From assembly GCA_036010965.1 (NCBI GenBank), contig DASCMO010000108.1:1-23671 (forward strand): a stretch of 23,671 nt of DNA, given 5' to 3'. A program made the position numbers and the translations under genes. Positions 15,072-23,606 of the stretch are shown here, in pieces; position 1 is the stretch's first letter, and the number at the start of each line of letters is the position of its first letter. The notes beneath the pieces were generated by a model that saw only the letters and a program-made list of their open reading frames with translations, did not search any database and was not told where the DNA came from. This stretch comes from GCA-2686265 sp036010965 (GTDB lineage Bacteria; Planctomycetota; UBA1135; GCA-002686595).

Positions 15072-17512
15072 GCGGCGGATTCGTCGGCCGCGATGCGGCA
15101 CGCCCCGACGCGGCGGACAAGCTCGCGGGCCGGGCGCGCTACATCCACGACCTCGTCGTGCCCGGGATGCTGTGGGGGCGGATCAAGTACAGCGACCACG
15201 CCCACGCCCGCATCCGCCACATCGACACCTCGCGCGCCGCGGCCCTCTCCGGCGTGCGTGCGGTGATCACAGCCTACGACACGCCCGAGCTCCGCATGGG
15301 CTTCCTGCGCGACAACACCGCCCTCAAGCGGGACAAGGTGCGCCAGTTCCGCGACGAGGTCGCGGCCGTCGCGGCGATCGACGCGGACACCGCGCGCGAG
15401 GCGGTCGAGCTGATCGAGGTCGAGTACGAGCCGTTGCCCGGCGTGTTCTCGCCCGAGGAGGCCATGGCGGAGGGCGCGCCGCTCGTCCATGAGCTCGACG
15501 CGCGCGGGAAGCCGTGCGCCGACAACCGCGTGCCCGTCGACTTCGGCCACGAGTCGGGGGACCTCGCCGCGGGCGAACGCGCCGCCGCGTTCATCGCCGA
15601 AGGTGAGTTCTCCGTGCCGCGCATCCAGCAATCGTGCATGGGCACGGCGGGCTGCATCGCGGAGTTCGATCTCTCGGGGAACCTGACGGTCACGGCCAAG
15701 ACCCAGATCCCGTTCCTCGCCCAGCGCGACTTCACCCACGCCCTCGCCGCCCTTGGCTTGAGGGGCAAGCATGTGCGCGTCGTCGTCCCCGCCCTCGGCG
15801 GCGGCTTCGGGACCGGCCTCGACACCCACGCCTACGAGTACATCGCCATCCTCCTGGCTTGGAAGAGCGGGAAGCCGGTCAAGATCCTGTTCGACCGCGA
15901 GGAGGAGTTCGCCTACCTCTCGCCGCGCCAGTCGGCCACGACGCGCATTCGCCAGGGCTGCGACGCCGAAGGTCACCTGACCTTCCGCGAGCTCGCCGTG
16001 ACCCAGGACAACGGCGCCTACGGCTCCTGGGGAGCGACCTACCCGAGCGTGATGCTGATCCCCGCCACCTCGCTCTACCGCGTCGGCGCCGTGCGCTTCA
16101 CCTCGGAGATCGTCTACACCAACAACACCTACTGCCAGGCGATGCGCGGGTACGGCAATCCCGAGGTCACCTGGCCGATCGAGAGCACCCTCGACGAGCT
16201 CGCGGAGCAGGCCGGCATCGACCCGCTCGAGTTGCGCCGCATCAACTGCAATCGGCCCGGGGACCTCACGCCGATGGGCCTGCAGCTGGGGACCTGCGGC
16301 CTGTCAGACTGTCTGGAGGCTACCGCCGCGAAGCTCGAGTGGGAGGGCAAGCGCGGCGCCGGGCGAGCTGCCTCGCGCGGCGTGGGGGTGGCGTCTCTCG
16401 TCCACGTCGGAGGCGGCGGGAAGATCTACCGCTCGGACGGGAGCGGCATCGTCATCGAGCTCGACGACTTCGGCTGCGCGAACGTGCTCTACGGTGGCGT
16501 CGAGATGGGGCAGGGCCTGCACTCGGCGCTCGCCATCATGGTGGCCGATGCGCTCGGCGTGCGGCCCGAGAAGGTGCTCATCGCCCAGACGGACACGGCC
16601 ACCTGTCCTTGGGATGTCGGCACCCACGCGAGCCGCGGGGCGTTCATGGCCGGCAACGCGGCCGTCCTCGCCTGCGAGAAGCTGCGCGCGCGGCTGTTCG
16701 AAGCGGCCGAGGAGGTGTACGCCTCCCTCGTCGAGGCCAACCGCGCGGCGCGCGCGCGCAAGCAGGCAGACTTCCCTCCAGCCGAGTTCGACTACCGCAC
16801 CGTCAATCGCTCGCGCTTCGACCTGCGCGAGGGCGTGCTCTCGGTCGAGGGAGCGCCCGACGACCCCACGCTCACCGTCCCGCTCGATCGCCTCTTGCGC
16901 GCGCTCCACTTCCCGCAGGCCGGCCGTGAAGCGACGGTCTTCGTGCAGGACGCCTTCTACGAGCCGCCGACCGATCTGCCCGACTGGAAGAAGGGCTACG
17001 GCAACATGTCGGCCAACTACACCTTCGGCACCCAGGGCGTGGAGGTCGAGGTCGACCGCGAGACCGGCGAGGTGCGCGTCCTCGGGCTCGTCTTCTCCCT
17101 CGACGTCGGGCGCGTCCTCAACCCGCAGACGTTGAAGGGACAGATGTACGGCGGGATCGCCCAGGGCGTCGGCTACGCGCTGTACGAGCAGGTCCACTCC
17201 GAGGGAGGCCGCATCCAAAATCCCGGCTTCACCGACTACAAGCTCCCGACCGCGGTCGAGATGGGCTTCCCGATCGAGCTCGAGTTCATCGAGACCGACG
17301 ACCCCAGCGGCCCCTTCGGCGCCAAGGGCGTCGGCGAGCCCGCCCTCGTGCCCACCGCTCCCGCGATCGCCAACGCCATCCACGACGCCGTCGGCGTCCG
17401 TATCACGAGCCTGCCGATCACGCCCGAGAAGGTCCTCGCCGCCCTGCGTGCCAAGCAGGCCGCCGAGGAGCCGGCGGGCGGTGAGCGGCTCCAAGCGAGC
17501 AGACCTTCATGA
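15068..17512 (+). CDS. Molybdenum hydroxylase catalytic subunit, predicted indoleacetyl-CoA (oxindole-forming) hydroxylase
   Basis: This 814-residue protein is the molybdopterin subunit of a xanthine dehydrogenase family enzyme. It begins with the small a/b hammerhead domain (ADKLAGRARYIHDL). Cofactor motifs include GGGFGTGL near 246, QAMRGYGNPE with M359-R360-G361-Y362, GVEMGQGLHS near 478, and the essential Mo-adjacent glutamate E757 in GAKGVGEP. The AYRCSFR-type loop of CO dehydrogenase is absent. The closest relatives I recall are HcrA-like aryl-CoA enzymes. In anaerobic indoleacetate degradation a molybdenum enzyme inserts water-derived oxygen at C2 of the indole ring, and that is the predicted step here, acting on the CoA ester. 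An alternative is oxidation of another aromatic or N-heterocyclic ring. ATGA overlaps on both sides. It requires molybdenum cofactor genes from elsewhere in the genome. Confidence 0.88.
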   Translation: MSGGFVGRDAARPDAADKLAGRARYIHDLVVPGMLWGRIKYSDHAHARIRHIDTSRAAALSGVRAVITAYDTPELRMGFLRDNTALKRDKVRQFRDEVAAVAAIDADTAREAVELIEVEYEPLPGVFSPEEAMAEGAPLVHELDARGKPCADNRVPVDFGHESGDLAAGERAAAFIAEGEFSVPRIQQSCMGTAGCIAEFDLSGNLTVTAKTQIPFLAQRDFTHALAALGLRGKHVRVVVPALGGGFGTGLDTHAYEYIAILLAWKSGKPVKILFDREEEFAYLSPRQSATTRIRQGCDAEGHLTFRELAVTQDNGAYGSWGATYPSVMLIPATSLYRVGAVRFTSEIVYTNNTYCQAMRGYGNPEVTWPIESTLDELAEQAGIDPLELRRINCNRPGDLTPMGLQLGTCGLSDCLEATAAKLEWEGKRGAGRAASRGVGVASLVHVGGGGKIYRSDGSGIVIELDDFGCANVLYGGVEMGQGLHSALAIMVADALGVRPEKVLIAQTDTATCPWDVGTHASRGAFMAGNAAVLACEKLRARLFEAAEEVYASLVEANRAARARKQADFPPAEFDYRTVNRSRFDLREGVLSVEGAPDDPTLTVPLDRLLRALHFPQAGREATVFVQDAFYEPPTDLPDWKKGYGNMSANYTFGTQGVEVEVDRETGEVRVLGLVFSLDVGRVLNPQTLKGQMYGGIAQGVGYALYEQVHSEGGRIQNPGFTDYKLPTAVEMGFPIELEFIETDDPSGPFGAKGVGEPALVPTAPAIANAIHDAVGVRITSLPITPEKVLAALRAKQAAEEPAGGERLQASRPS

Positions 17513-19497
17513 GTCACGCCAATCCGCTCCTCGTCCCGCCCTCACGAGCGCTGCCGCGCAAGGTCGCCATCGTAGGCGCCGGCACGATCGGTCCCGACAT
17601 CGGCTACTACCTCGTGAGCGCCCTCGCCGAGCTCGAGCTGCTGCTCGTGGACATCGACGAGGGGCAGCTCGAGCGTGCGGTCGCGCGCATCGGCGCCACG
17701 GCAGCCAAGGGCGTCGCGCGCGGCAAGCTCGGCGAGAAGGCGGCGGCCCGTATCGAGGGCGCGGTGAGCGCGACGACCGACTACGCCGCCATGGCGGATT
17801 GCGACTGGGTGATCGAGGCGGCGACCGAGGACCTCGCGCTCAAGCGCAGGATCTTCGCCGCGGTCGAGGCTGTCGTGCGTCCCGACGCGTGGATCACCTC
17901 CAACACCAGCTCCCTGCCCGCGGCACGCCTGTTCGGAGAGCTCGAGCGCCCCGAGCGCGCCACGGTCACCCACTTCTTCGCCCCCGCCTTCCAGAATCCC
18001 GCCGTGGAGGTCGTGGCCGCCGAGGCCTGCGACCCCGAGGTCGTCGAGGCTCTCCGCGCGCTCTTCGCAGCGACCGGCAAGGTCCCGCTGGTCACGGCCG
18101 ACGCCCTGTGCTTCATGCTCGACCGCGTCTTCGACAACTGGTGCAACGAGGCGGCCCTGCTCCTCGAGAGCGCCACCGCCGCCGAGGTGGACAGCGTCGC
18201 GGGCGAGATCGTCCACGCCGGGCCGTTCTTCGTGCTGAACCTCGCCCATGGCAACCCGATCATCACGGAGACGAACACCCTGCAGATGGAGGAGGAGGGC
18301 GAGCACTACCGGCCCGCCGGCGTGTTCCGCTCGGTCGAGACCTGGAACACCCTGCCGCCCGGCGGGCGCATCGACGTCAGAGGGGAGCTGGCCGCATCGA
18401 TCCGCGATCGGCTGTTTGGGATCCTCTTCTCGCAGTCGGTGGACATCGTCGACCGCGGAATCGGCGACCTTGCCGACCTCGATCTGGGCTGCAAGCTGGC
18501 CCTCGGCTTCCGCCGCGGGCCCTTCGAGTGGATGGAGGAGCTCGGTGACGAGGAGGTCGCCCGCATCCTCGCGCGCCTGGGCGCCGAGCGGCCCGGGATG
18601 CCCATGCCCGCCAGCGCCCTGGGCGAGTACCGCGACTTCCGGCGACACCTCCTGGTGGACGACGTCGGCGGCGTGAAAGTCGTCACCCTGCGCCGGCCCG
18701 GAGCCATGAATGCGCTCGACGATGAGGTGACCGACGAGCTCCTGGCGGTCATCCGCGAGCACGAGGCGGATCCCGCCGTCGCGGGCTTCGTGATCTGCGG
18801 CTACGGACCGCGGGCCTTCTGCGCAGGGGCGGACATCGGGCGCTTCCCGGCGATGCTCGGCGACGCCGACGCATCGGCGGAGTTCGCCCGCGACTGCTCT
18901 CGGCTGTTGGTGCACCTCGACGGGATGGACAAGCCGGTCGTGGCGGCCCTCAACGGCATGGCCCTCGGCGGCGGGCTCGAGCTCGCCCTGCGCTGCCACG
19001 GGATCGTGGCCGTGCCCGGCGCCTGGCTTCAGTTCCCCGAGGTGACCCTGGGCATCGCGCCGGGGATCGGCGCCCTCGTCGTGCCCTACCGGCGCTGGCC
19101 GGACGCCGCCCTGCGCTTCCACGAGATGCTGCGCGCCGCGCGCAAGCTCGGCGCGGCCGAGGCGGTTGAGCTGGGCATCATCGATGGGTTGGCGGGGGAC
19201 TACGCGAACCTCGTGGACTTGGCGGTGTCTCGCGTGCACGAGCTCACCGGGAGGGTCGAGCCGATCAGCGGCGACGCCCTGGACGTGCCGCCCTTCCCCC
19301 CCTTCGTTCCGGCGAGCGACGCCGAGCGCGGCCTCTGTGGCGAGGTGATCTCCATCATCGAGCGCGCCGTCGCCGCCGCCGCCGCGGCACCGAGCCTGGC
19401 CGCCGCCCTCGAGGTAGGCTACCGGGCCTTCGGGGCCAGCGCCTGTACCCAAGCCGCCCGCGAGCGGATCACCGCGTTCCTGGGGAACGGCCGCTGA
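17509..19497 (+). CDS. 3-hydroxyacyl-CoA dehydrogenase / enoyl-CoA hydratase fusion (dehydrogenase first)
   Basis: The protein has 662 residues. The N-terminal ~370 are 3-hydroxyacyl-CoA dehydrogenase: NAD Rossmann motif GAGTIG near 24-29, S134, H155 and E167 at the human S137, H158 and E170 positions. The fourth active-site position, Asn208, is D205 here. Residues ~380-600 are a crotonase domain with AFCAGADI and both catalytic glutamates, E491 (GGGLE) and E511 (QFPEV), spaced 20 apart as in rat hydratase (E144, E164). The order is opposite to FadB/FadJ but known in some archaeal enzymes. It would hydrate 2-aminocinnamoyl-CoA and oxidise the product to 2-aminobenzoylacetyl-CoA. It overlaps the molybdenum subunit stop as ATGA. 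A methyl- or propanoyl-chain beta-oxidation role is possible but the operon has no such partner. Confidence 0.9.
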   Translation: MSHANPLLVPPSRALPRKVAIVGAGTIGPDIGYYLVSALAELELLLVDIDEGQLERAVARIGATAAKGVARGKLGEKAAARIEGAVSATTDYAAMADCDWVIEAATEDLALKRRIFAAVEAVVRPDAWITSNTSSLPAARLFGELERPERATVTHFFAPAFQNPAVEVVAAEACDPEVVEALRALFAATGKVPLVTADALCFMLDRVFDNWCNEAALLLESATAAEVDSVAGEIVHAGPFFVLNLAHGNPIITETNTLQMEEEGEHYRPAGVFRSVETWNTLPPGGRIDVRGELAASIRDRLFGILFSQSVDIVDRGIGDLADLDLGCKLALGFRRGPFEWMEELGDEEVARILARLGAERPGMPMPASALGEYRDFRRHLLVDDVGGVKVVTLRRPGAMNALDDEVTDELLAVIREHEADPAVAGFVICGYGPRAFCAGADIGRFPAMLGDADASAEFARDCSRLLVHLDGMDKPVVAALNGMALGGGLELALRCHGIVAVPGAWLQFPEVTLGIAPGIGALVVPYRRWPDAALRFHEMLRAARKLGAAEAVELGIIDGLAGDYANLVDLAVSRVHELTGRVEPISGDALDVPPFPPFVPASDAERGLCGEVISIIERAVAAAAAAPSLAAALEVGYRAFGASACTQAARERITAFLGNGR

Positions 19498-19532
19498 GCC
19501 CGCCCCTCTCCTCCAAGACCTCCCGCACCGCG

Positions 19533-20726
19533 ATGGCACTCGAGAACACCTTCATCCCGCACGGCGCCTACTGGACGACCCCGTTCTGCCGCTGGCAGGG
19601 CAGCCTCGCCCGCGAGCACTCCCTGGAGCTCGCCGGGCGCGTGGGGCGCAGCTTCCTCGAAGGGCGCGGCATCGCCGCCGACGCCTTCGACGCCCTGCAT
19701 CTCGGCCACACCGTCTACCAGCGCCAGAGCTTCTACGGTGCGCCGTGGGTGGCCGCCCTGCTCGGGGCGCCGACGATCACCGGGCCCAGCGTGGCCCAGG
19801 CCTGCGCGACCTCGGCGCGCCTGTTGGCTGGCGCCGCGCTCGAGGTCGAGAGCGGCTTGACCACCTGTGCCCTGACCGTCGCCTGCGACCGCACGAGCAA
19901 CGGGCCGCACGTCTACTTCCCCGATCCCGCCGCGCCGGGCGGCACGGGCACGGGTGAGGATCCGGTCATCGGGAACTTCAGCCGCGACCCGCACGCGGGG
20001 TTGGCGATGATCGAGACCGCCGAGAACGTCGCCCGCGAGGCGGGGATCGAGCGCGCCGAGCAGGAGGAGATCGCGCTCTTGCGCCACGAGCAGTACGCCG
20101 AGGCCCTGGCCGATGACCGCGCCTTCCAGCGGCGATACATGCAGCCCGTCGAGCTGCGGCGCGGCCGGAAGGTGACGGGCGTCGTCGACGCCGACGAGGG
20201 GATCCACCCGACGACCCGCGCGGGGCTCGAAGGGCTGCGGCCGGTCATGGCCGGCGGGACGATCACCTTCGGCACCCAGACCCATCCTGCGGACGGCAAC
20301 GCCGGGATGGTGGTGACGACCCGCGAGCGCGCGCGCGAGTGGGCGCGCGATCCGGCCGTCTCGATCCGCATCCTCGGCTGGGGCGAGGCGCGCGTCGCGA
20401 AGGGGATGATGCCCAAGGCGACGGTGCCCGCCGCGCGCGCCGCTCTCGAGCGATCGGGCCTGCGGATCGAGGACTGCACGGCGATCAAGACCCACAATCC
20501 GTTCGCCGTGGCGGACGCGTTCTTCTGCCGCGAGATGGGCGTCCCGGCGGAGAGCGTCAACCGCTACGGCTCGCCGCTGATCTGGGGTCACCCGCAGGCG
20601 CCGATGGGGCTGCGGGTCGTGATCGAGCTCGTAGAGGAGCTCGTCGAGCGGGGTGGCGGCGCGGGCCTGTTCGCGGGCTGCGCCGGCGGCGACACGGCGA
20701 TGGCGCTGTGCGTGCGAGTCGGCTGA
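19533..20726 (+). CDS. Thiolase, predicted 2-aminobenzoylacetyl-CoA thiolase
   Basis: The 397-residue protein is a full-length thiolase. Nucleophile C91 lies in AQACATS, the NEAF-type loop appears as HNPFAVADAF, H353 is in GHPQAPMG, and the second cysteine C383 is in CAGGDTA. All catalytic residues are present, so it is a true thiolase and not a degenerate SCP2-type protein. The substrate is predicted to be 2-aminobenzoylacetyl-CoA, giving 2-aminobenzoyl-CoA and acetyl-CoA. It is the last gene of the operon, separated by a 35-nt gap, the widest in the run, with no clear ribosome binding site before the ATG at 19533. It may be translated less well or by coupling. It ends 3 bp from the end of the convergent minus-strand frame; no terminator hairpin is visible between them. 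Confidence 0.92.
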   Translation: MALENTFIPHGAYWTTPFCRWQGSLAREHSLELAGRVGRSFLEGRGIAADAFDALHLGHTVYQRQSFYGAPWVAALLGAPTITGPSVAQACATSARLLAGAALEVESGLTTCALTVACDRTSNGPHVYFPDPAAPGGTGTGEDPVIGNFSRDPHAGLAMIETAENVAREAGIERAEQEEIALLRHEQYAEALADDRAFQRRYMQPVELRRGRKVTGVVDADEGIHPTTRAGLEGLRPVMAGGTITFGTQTHPADGNAGMVVTTRERAREWARDPAVSIRILGWGEARVAKGMMPKATVPAARAALERSGLRIEDCTAIKTHNPFAVADAFFCREMGVPAESVNRYGSPLIWGHPQAPMGLRVVIELVEELVERGGGAGLFAGCAGGDTAMALCVRVG

Positions 20727-20729
20727 TCC

Positions 20730-21017
20730 TCAGCGCAAGCGCAGGCTCGTCACCTTGTCCGCGTCGGCGCGCACGTAGATCGAGCGGCCCTCCCAGTTGG
20801 TGCCGTCGGTGAGCTCGACGTCGACTCGGCGGTAGCCGAGGAGCACGGACTCGAAGCGCACCTCGCCCTCGGCGTCGGCGCGGGCCTCGAGGGGCGGGGT
20901 GGGGCGGAAGCCGTCCCAGCCGCGCAGGCGGACACGCGCCTCGGCCAGCTCGCGGCCGGGGTGCTTTCGGGCGCTGATCGAAAGGCGCAGGTGCAGGGGC
21001 GCGTACAGGGGCCCGGG
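20730..21017 (-). pseudogene. C-terminal continuation of the FG-GAP/UnbV frame beyond an in-frame TAG
   Basis: After the TAG at 21018-21020 the same frame runs 95 codons to a TGA at 20730-20732. The third positions are mostly G/C, as in real genes here, and the product (…LHLRLSISARK…, AEARVRLRGWDGF, ADAEGEVRFESVLLGYRRV) looks like a transthyretin-like or carboxypeptidase-regulatory-type beta-sandwich. There is no ATG, GTG or TTG near its beginning; the first GTG (at GEV) would cut the domain in half. So it is either a former C-terminal domain split off by a nonsense mutation, a readthrough extension, or a base-calling error. It ends 3 bp from the convergent thiolase gene. Confidence 0.6.
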
Positions 21018-23243
21018 CTACCGAGCGAACTCGAAGCGGATCTCGTCGATCACGTCGAGGGAGTCCTCGCCCTCGACGATCCGCAGGTGGCGGTCGGGGG
21101 CGAGCCCCTCGAAGCGCTGGGTCGTGTCGCTGGTCGGCCAGGTGACCTCCAGCACCTCCACGCGCTCGGCGGTACCGATCCCGATGTGCTGGGTGAGCGG
21201 GTTGCCGCCGAAGCTCCCGCCGCCGTTCACGTGCCGGAAGATCGAGCGCGTCCGCCCCTCCTCGACGACCTCCACGCGCAGGCGAGCGCCGATCGCCGAG
21301 CGGTTGGAGCGCACGCCCACGAGCTCGACTTCGATCCAGTGCTGACCGAAGCCGGGGTTCTCGAAGAGGAGGTTGCCGAAATCGTCGCCGCGGAAGGCGC
21401 CGCCCATCTGCTCGAAGACGTCCTGGTCGCCGTCGTTGTCGAGGTCCGCGAAGGCGACGCCGTGTCCCTTCTGCACGTGGGAGAACCCGCCTGCGACGCT
21501 GACGTCTGCAAACCCCTCGCCGCGCAGGTTGTGGTACATGACGTTCGGCGTCAATCCGTCGAAGAACGGATAGCCGGTACCGAGGTAGAAGTCGAGGTAA
21601 CCGTCGTTGTCGAGGTCGCCGAAGTTCGAGCCCATTGGGAGCGACATGCGCTCCAGGCCCTGCGCGCCGGCCACGTTCTCGAATCCGCCGGCGCCGTCCC
21701 CGCGGAACAGGCGTGGCAGCTCCGCGTCGTGGGGCAGGCCGAGGTAGCTCGCGACGACCGGCGCGAGGCGGCCGAGGGCGGTGTTCTCGACGTAGCTCGT
21801 CACGTACAAGTCGAGCGCGCCGTCGTTGTCGTAGTCCCAAAACCACGCCGGGAAACTCGCCCGCGGCAGGTCCATCCCCAGGGTCGCGGCGACGTCGGTG
21901 AAGGTGCCGTCGCCCTCGTTGTGGTAGAGACGGTTCTCGCCGCCGAGGTTCGAGACGTACAGATCGGGAAAGCGGTCGCCGTCATAATCACCCCAGGTGA
22001 CGCCCTTGGTGTAGCCGCCGTTCTGCACGCCCGCCTCGGCGGCGACATCGACGAAGGTCCCGTCGCCGAGGTTCCGGAACAGCTGGCAGGGGAAGGGCCG
22101 CGAGGGAACGGCCTCGCTGCCGACGAACAGGTCGAGGTCGCCGTCGTTGTCGTAGTCGGCCCAGGCCGCGGTCTGGGAGGGGTAGTGGACGTCGCCCAGC
22201 CCGGCACGGAAGGTCACGTCCGTGAAGTTCCCCTGCCCGTCGTTAGCGAGCAGCGAGTTGGGGATGCGCCCGGAGTCGCCGATCAGCCACGCGCCGCGCA
22301 GGACGAGGACGTCGACGTCCCCGTCATCGTCGTAGTCGGCGTGGATCATGTTGAGCCCGCCGGTGATCCCGCCGAACGCGTCACGCTCGCTGAAGGTGCC
22401 GTCGCCTTCGTTGCGCTGGAGGTGCAGCGGGTGGTGCGGATCCCAGGTAGAGTGGATCAGATCGAGCAGGCCGTCACCGTCGAAGTCCTCGATCACCACG
22501 CTCCCGCACAGATCGAAGCTGTCCAGTCCGAGCTCGCCAGCGATGTCGGTGAAGCGCGGGAACTCCGCTTCCGTCGCGAAGAGCGCTCGCGGGATCAGAT
22601 GCTCGGGCGGGACGGCGTCGGGATGCTGGCCGAGGGTCATGTAGGCGACGTTCAACAGCCAGCGCGCACCGAGCTGGAGGGGATCTCCCTCCTCGCGCTC
22701 GGCGAGAACCCTCTCGAGGTAGGGAATCGCGCTGCGGGAGGGGAGTTGGTCCACGTGGATCGCGTCGCCCTCGAGCGGGAGAATGCAGCTCCGCGGCGTG
22801 TGACGGTCGACGCAGTTTGCGGTCTCGCCGATGCGCAGGTGACAGACGGCGAGTACGTAGTCGAGCTGCTCGGCGGTCGGCGGGCACTCCTCGGCCGCCA
22901 GGCCCTCAAGTGCCTTCTCCGCCGCTTCGAGGTGGGCGAGGGCCTCTTCAAAGCGGCCGGCGCGCAGCTCCCATGCGCCGACCATGAAGAGCTGGTGAGC
23001 GCGCAGGCCCGCCGGGGCATCGGGTTTCAGGCGCGCGAGGACGCCGAGGGCCTGGCGCAGGGCGCGGTCGCCGAGGTAGGAGTTCTCCGACCCGGCGCGT
23101 GCCGCCACGCCCTCGAGCAGGGTGACCATGCGCTCGTGCCCCGCGCGGTCGAGGGCGGCCTGCGCCGCGGCGTCGCGCGCTTCGCCGCCACAGGCCGTCA
23201 AGATCACGGCGAGGGCCGCCGCCACGCTCGCGCGCTCAACCAT
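21018..23243 (-). CDS. Lipoprotein with TPR, FG-GAP/VCBS repeats and UnbV/ASPIC domain
   Basis: This 741-residue protein starts with a lipoprotein signal ending in the lipobox L-T-A-C18, so it is membrane-anchored and outside the cytoplasm. Residues ~30-200 are helical and TPR-like (FEEALAHLEAAEKALEGL). Residues ~240-640 hold seven FG-GAP/VCBS repeats with calcium-loop cores DFDGDG, DYDDDGD, DYDNDGD, DYDGDRF, DYDNDGA, DLDNDGY and DLDNDGD, forming a beta-propeller. Residues ~650-730 are the UnbV/ASPIC domain (SAIGARLRV, HIGIGTAE, EVTWPTSD). Such proteins are abundant in Planctomycetota and Acidobacteriota; their function is mostly unknown (adhesion or ligand binding is assumed). The ATG at 23241-23243 overlaps the upstream TPR gene stop by 8 nt, suggesting a two-gene unit. 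The frame ends at TAG 21018-21020 with a coding-like continuation (separate entry). Confidence 0.9.
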   Translation of the reverse strand: MVERASVAAALAVILTACGGEARDAAAQAALDRAGHERMVTLLEGVAARAGSENSYLGDRALRQALGVLARLKPDAPAGLRAHQLFMVGAWELRAGRFEEALAHLEAAEKALEGLAAEECPPTAEQLDYVLAVCHLRIGETANCVDRHTPRSCILPLEGDAIHVDQLPSRSAIPYLERVLAEREEGDPLQLGARWLLNVAYMTLGQHPDAVPPEHLIPRALFATEAEFPRFTDIAGELGLDSFDLCGSVVIEDFDGDGLLDLIHSTWDPHHPLHLQRNEGDGTFSERDAFGGITGGLNMIHADYDDDGDVDVLVLRGAWLIGDSGRIPNSLLANDGQGNFTDVTFRAGLGDVHYPSQTAAWADYDNDGDLDLFVGSEAVPSRPFPCQLFRNLGDGTFVDVAAEAGVQNGGYTKGVTWGDYDGDRFPDLYVSNLGGENRLYHNEGDGTFTDVAATLGMDLPRASFPAWFWDYDNDGALDLYVTSYVENTALGRLAPVVASYLGLPHDAELPRLFRGDGAGGFENVAGAQGLERMSLPMGSNFGDLDNDGYLDFYLGTGYPFFDGLTPNVMYHNLRGEGFADVSVAGGFSHVQKGHGVAFADLDNDGDQDVFEQMGGAFRGDDFGNLLFENPGFGQHWIEVELVGVRSNRSAIGARLRVEVVEEGRTRSIFRHVNGGGSFGGNPLTQHIGIGTAERVEVLEVTWPTSDTTQRFEGLAPDRHLRIVEGEDSLDVIDEIRFEFAR

Positions 23244-23574
23244 CTCCAGCAGCCAGCCGCGTCGACAGTTCCAGGGCGCGCCGCGCTTCCTCGTTCGTCG
23301 GATCGAGCTCGACGCACCGCTCCAGGCTCTCGAGCGCCTGCTCGTAGTTCCCGAGCTGGCCGAGGAGCTGGCCGGCGAGCAGGTGCGCGGCCGGGTTGGC
23401 GGGCTCGCTCAGCGCCGCGCGCCGGAAGGCCTCGAGCGCCTCGGTCGGCAGACCGGCGTGCACCGCGGCCTCGCCGAGAGCCAAGAGGGTGGGCCCGAAC
23501 TCGCCCTGGATGCGCAGGGCTTCGCGCAGGGGGTCGCCACCAGGCCCCTTGGTGTTCGGGCTATCGCTCGTCAC
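23236..23574 (-). CDS. Small TPR protein
   Basis: The 112-residue protein has two clear tetratricopeptide repeats: one around GPTLLALGEAAVHAG..ALEAFRRAALSEP and one around AHLLAGQLLGQLGNYEQALESLERCVELDP. No signal peptide is seen. I chose the GTG at 23572-23574 because GAGGAG lies 6 nt upstream and because the codons before it have mixed third positions. The ATG at 23650-23652 is the alternative, and the frame is open beyond it to the window edge, so a longer form cannot be excluded. It overlaps the lipoprotein start by 8 nt and likely works with it or feeds its expression by coupling. Confidence 0.65.
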   Translation of the reverse strand: MTSDSPNTKGPGGDPLREALRIQGEFGPTLLALGEAAVHAGLPTEALEAFRRAALSEPANPAAHLLAGQLLGQLGNYEQALESLERCVELDPTNEEARRALELSTRLAAGDG

Positions 23575-23606
23575 GAGAGGCTCCTCGCATCCTAGGTGGC
23601 GTTCAG

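Noticed and set aside
13711..17512. CO dehydrogenase or 4-hydroxybenzoyl-CoA reductase
   Set aside because: The CO dehydrogenase cysteine loop is absent from the Mo subunit and the reductase [4Fe-4S] insertion is absent from the FAD subunit.
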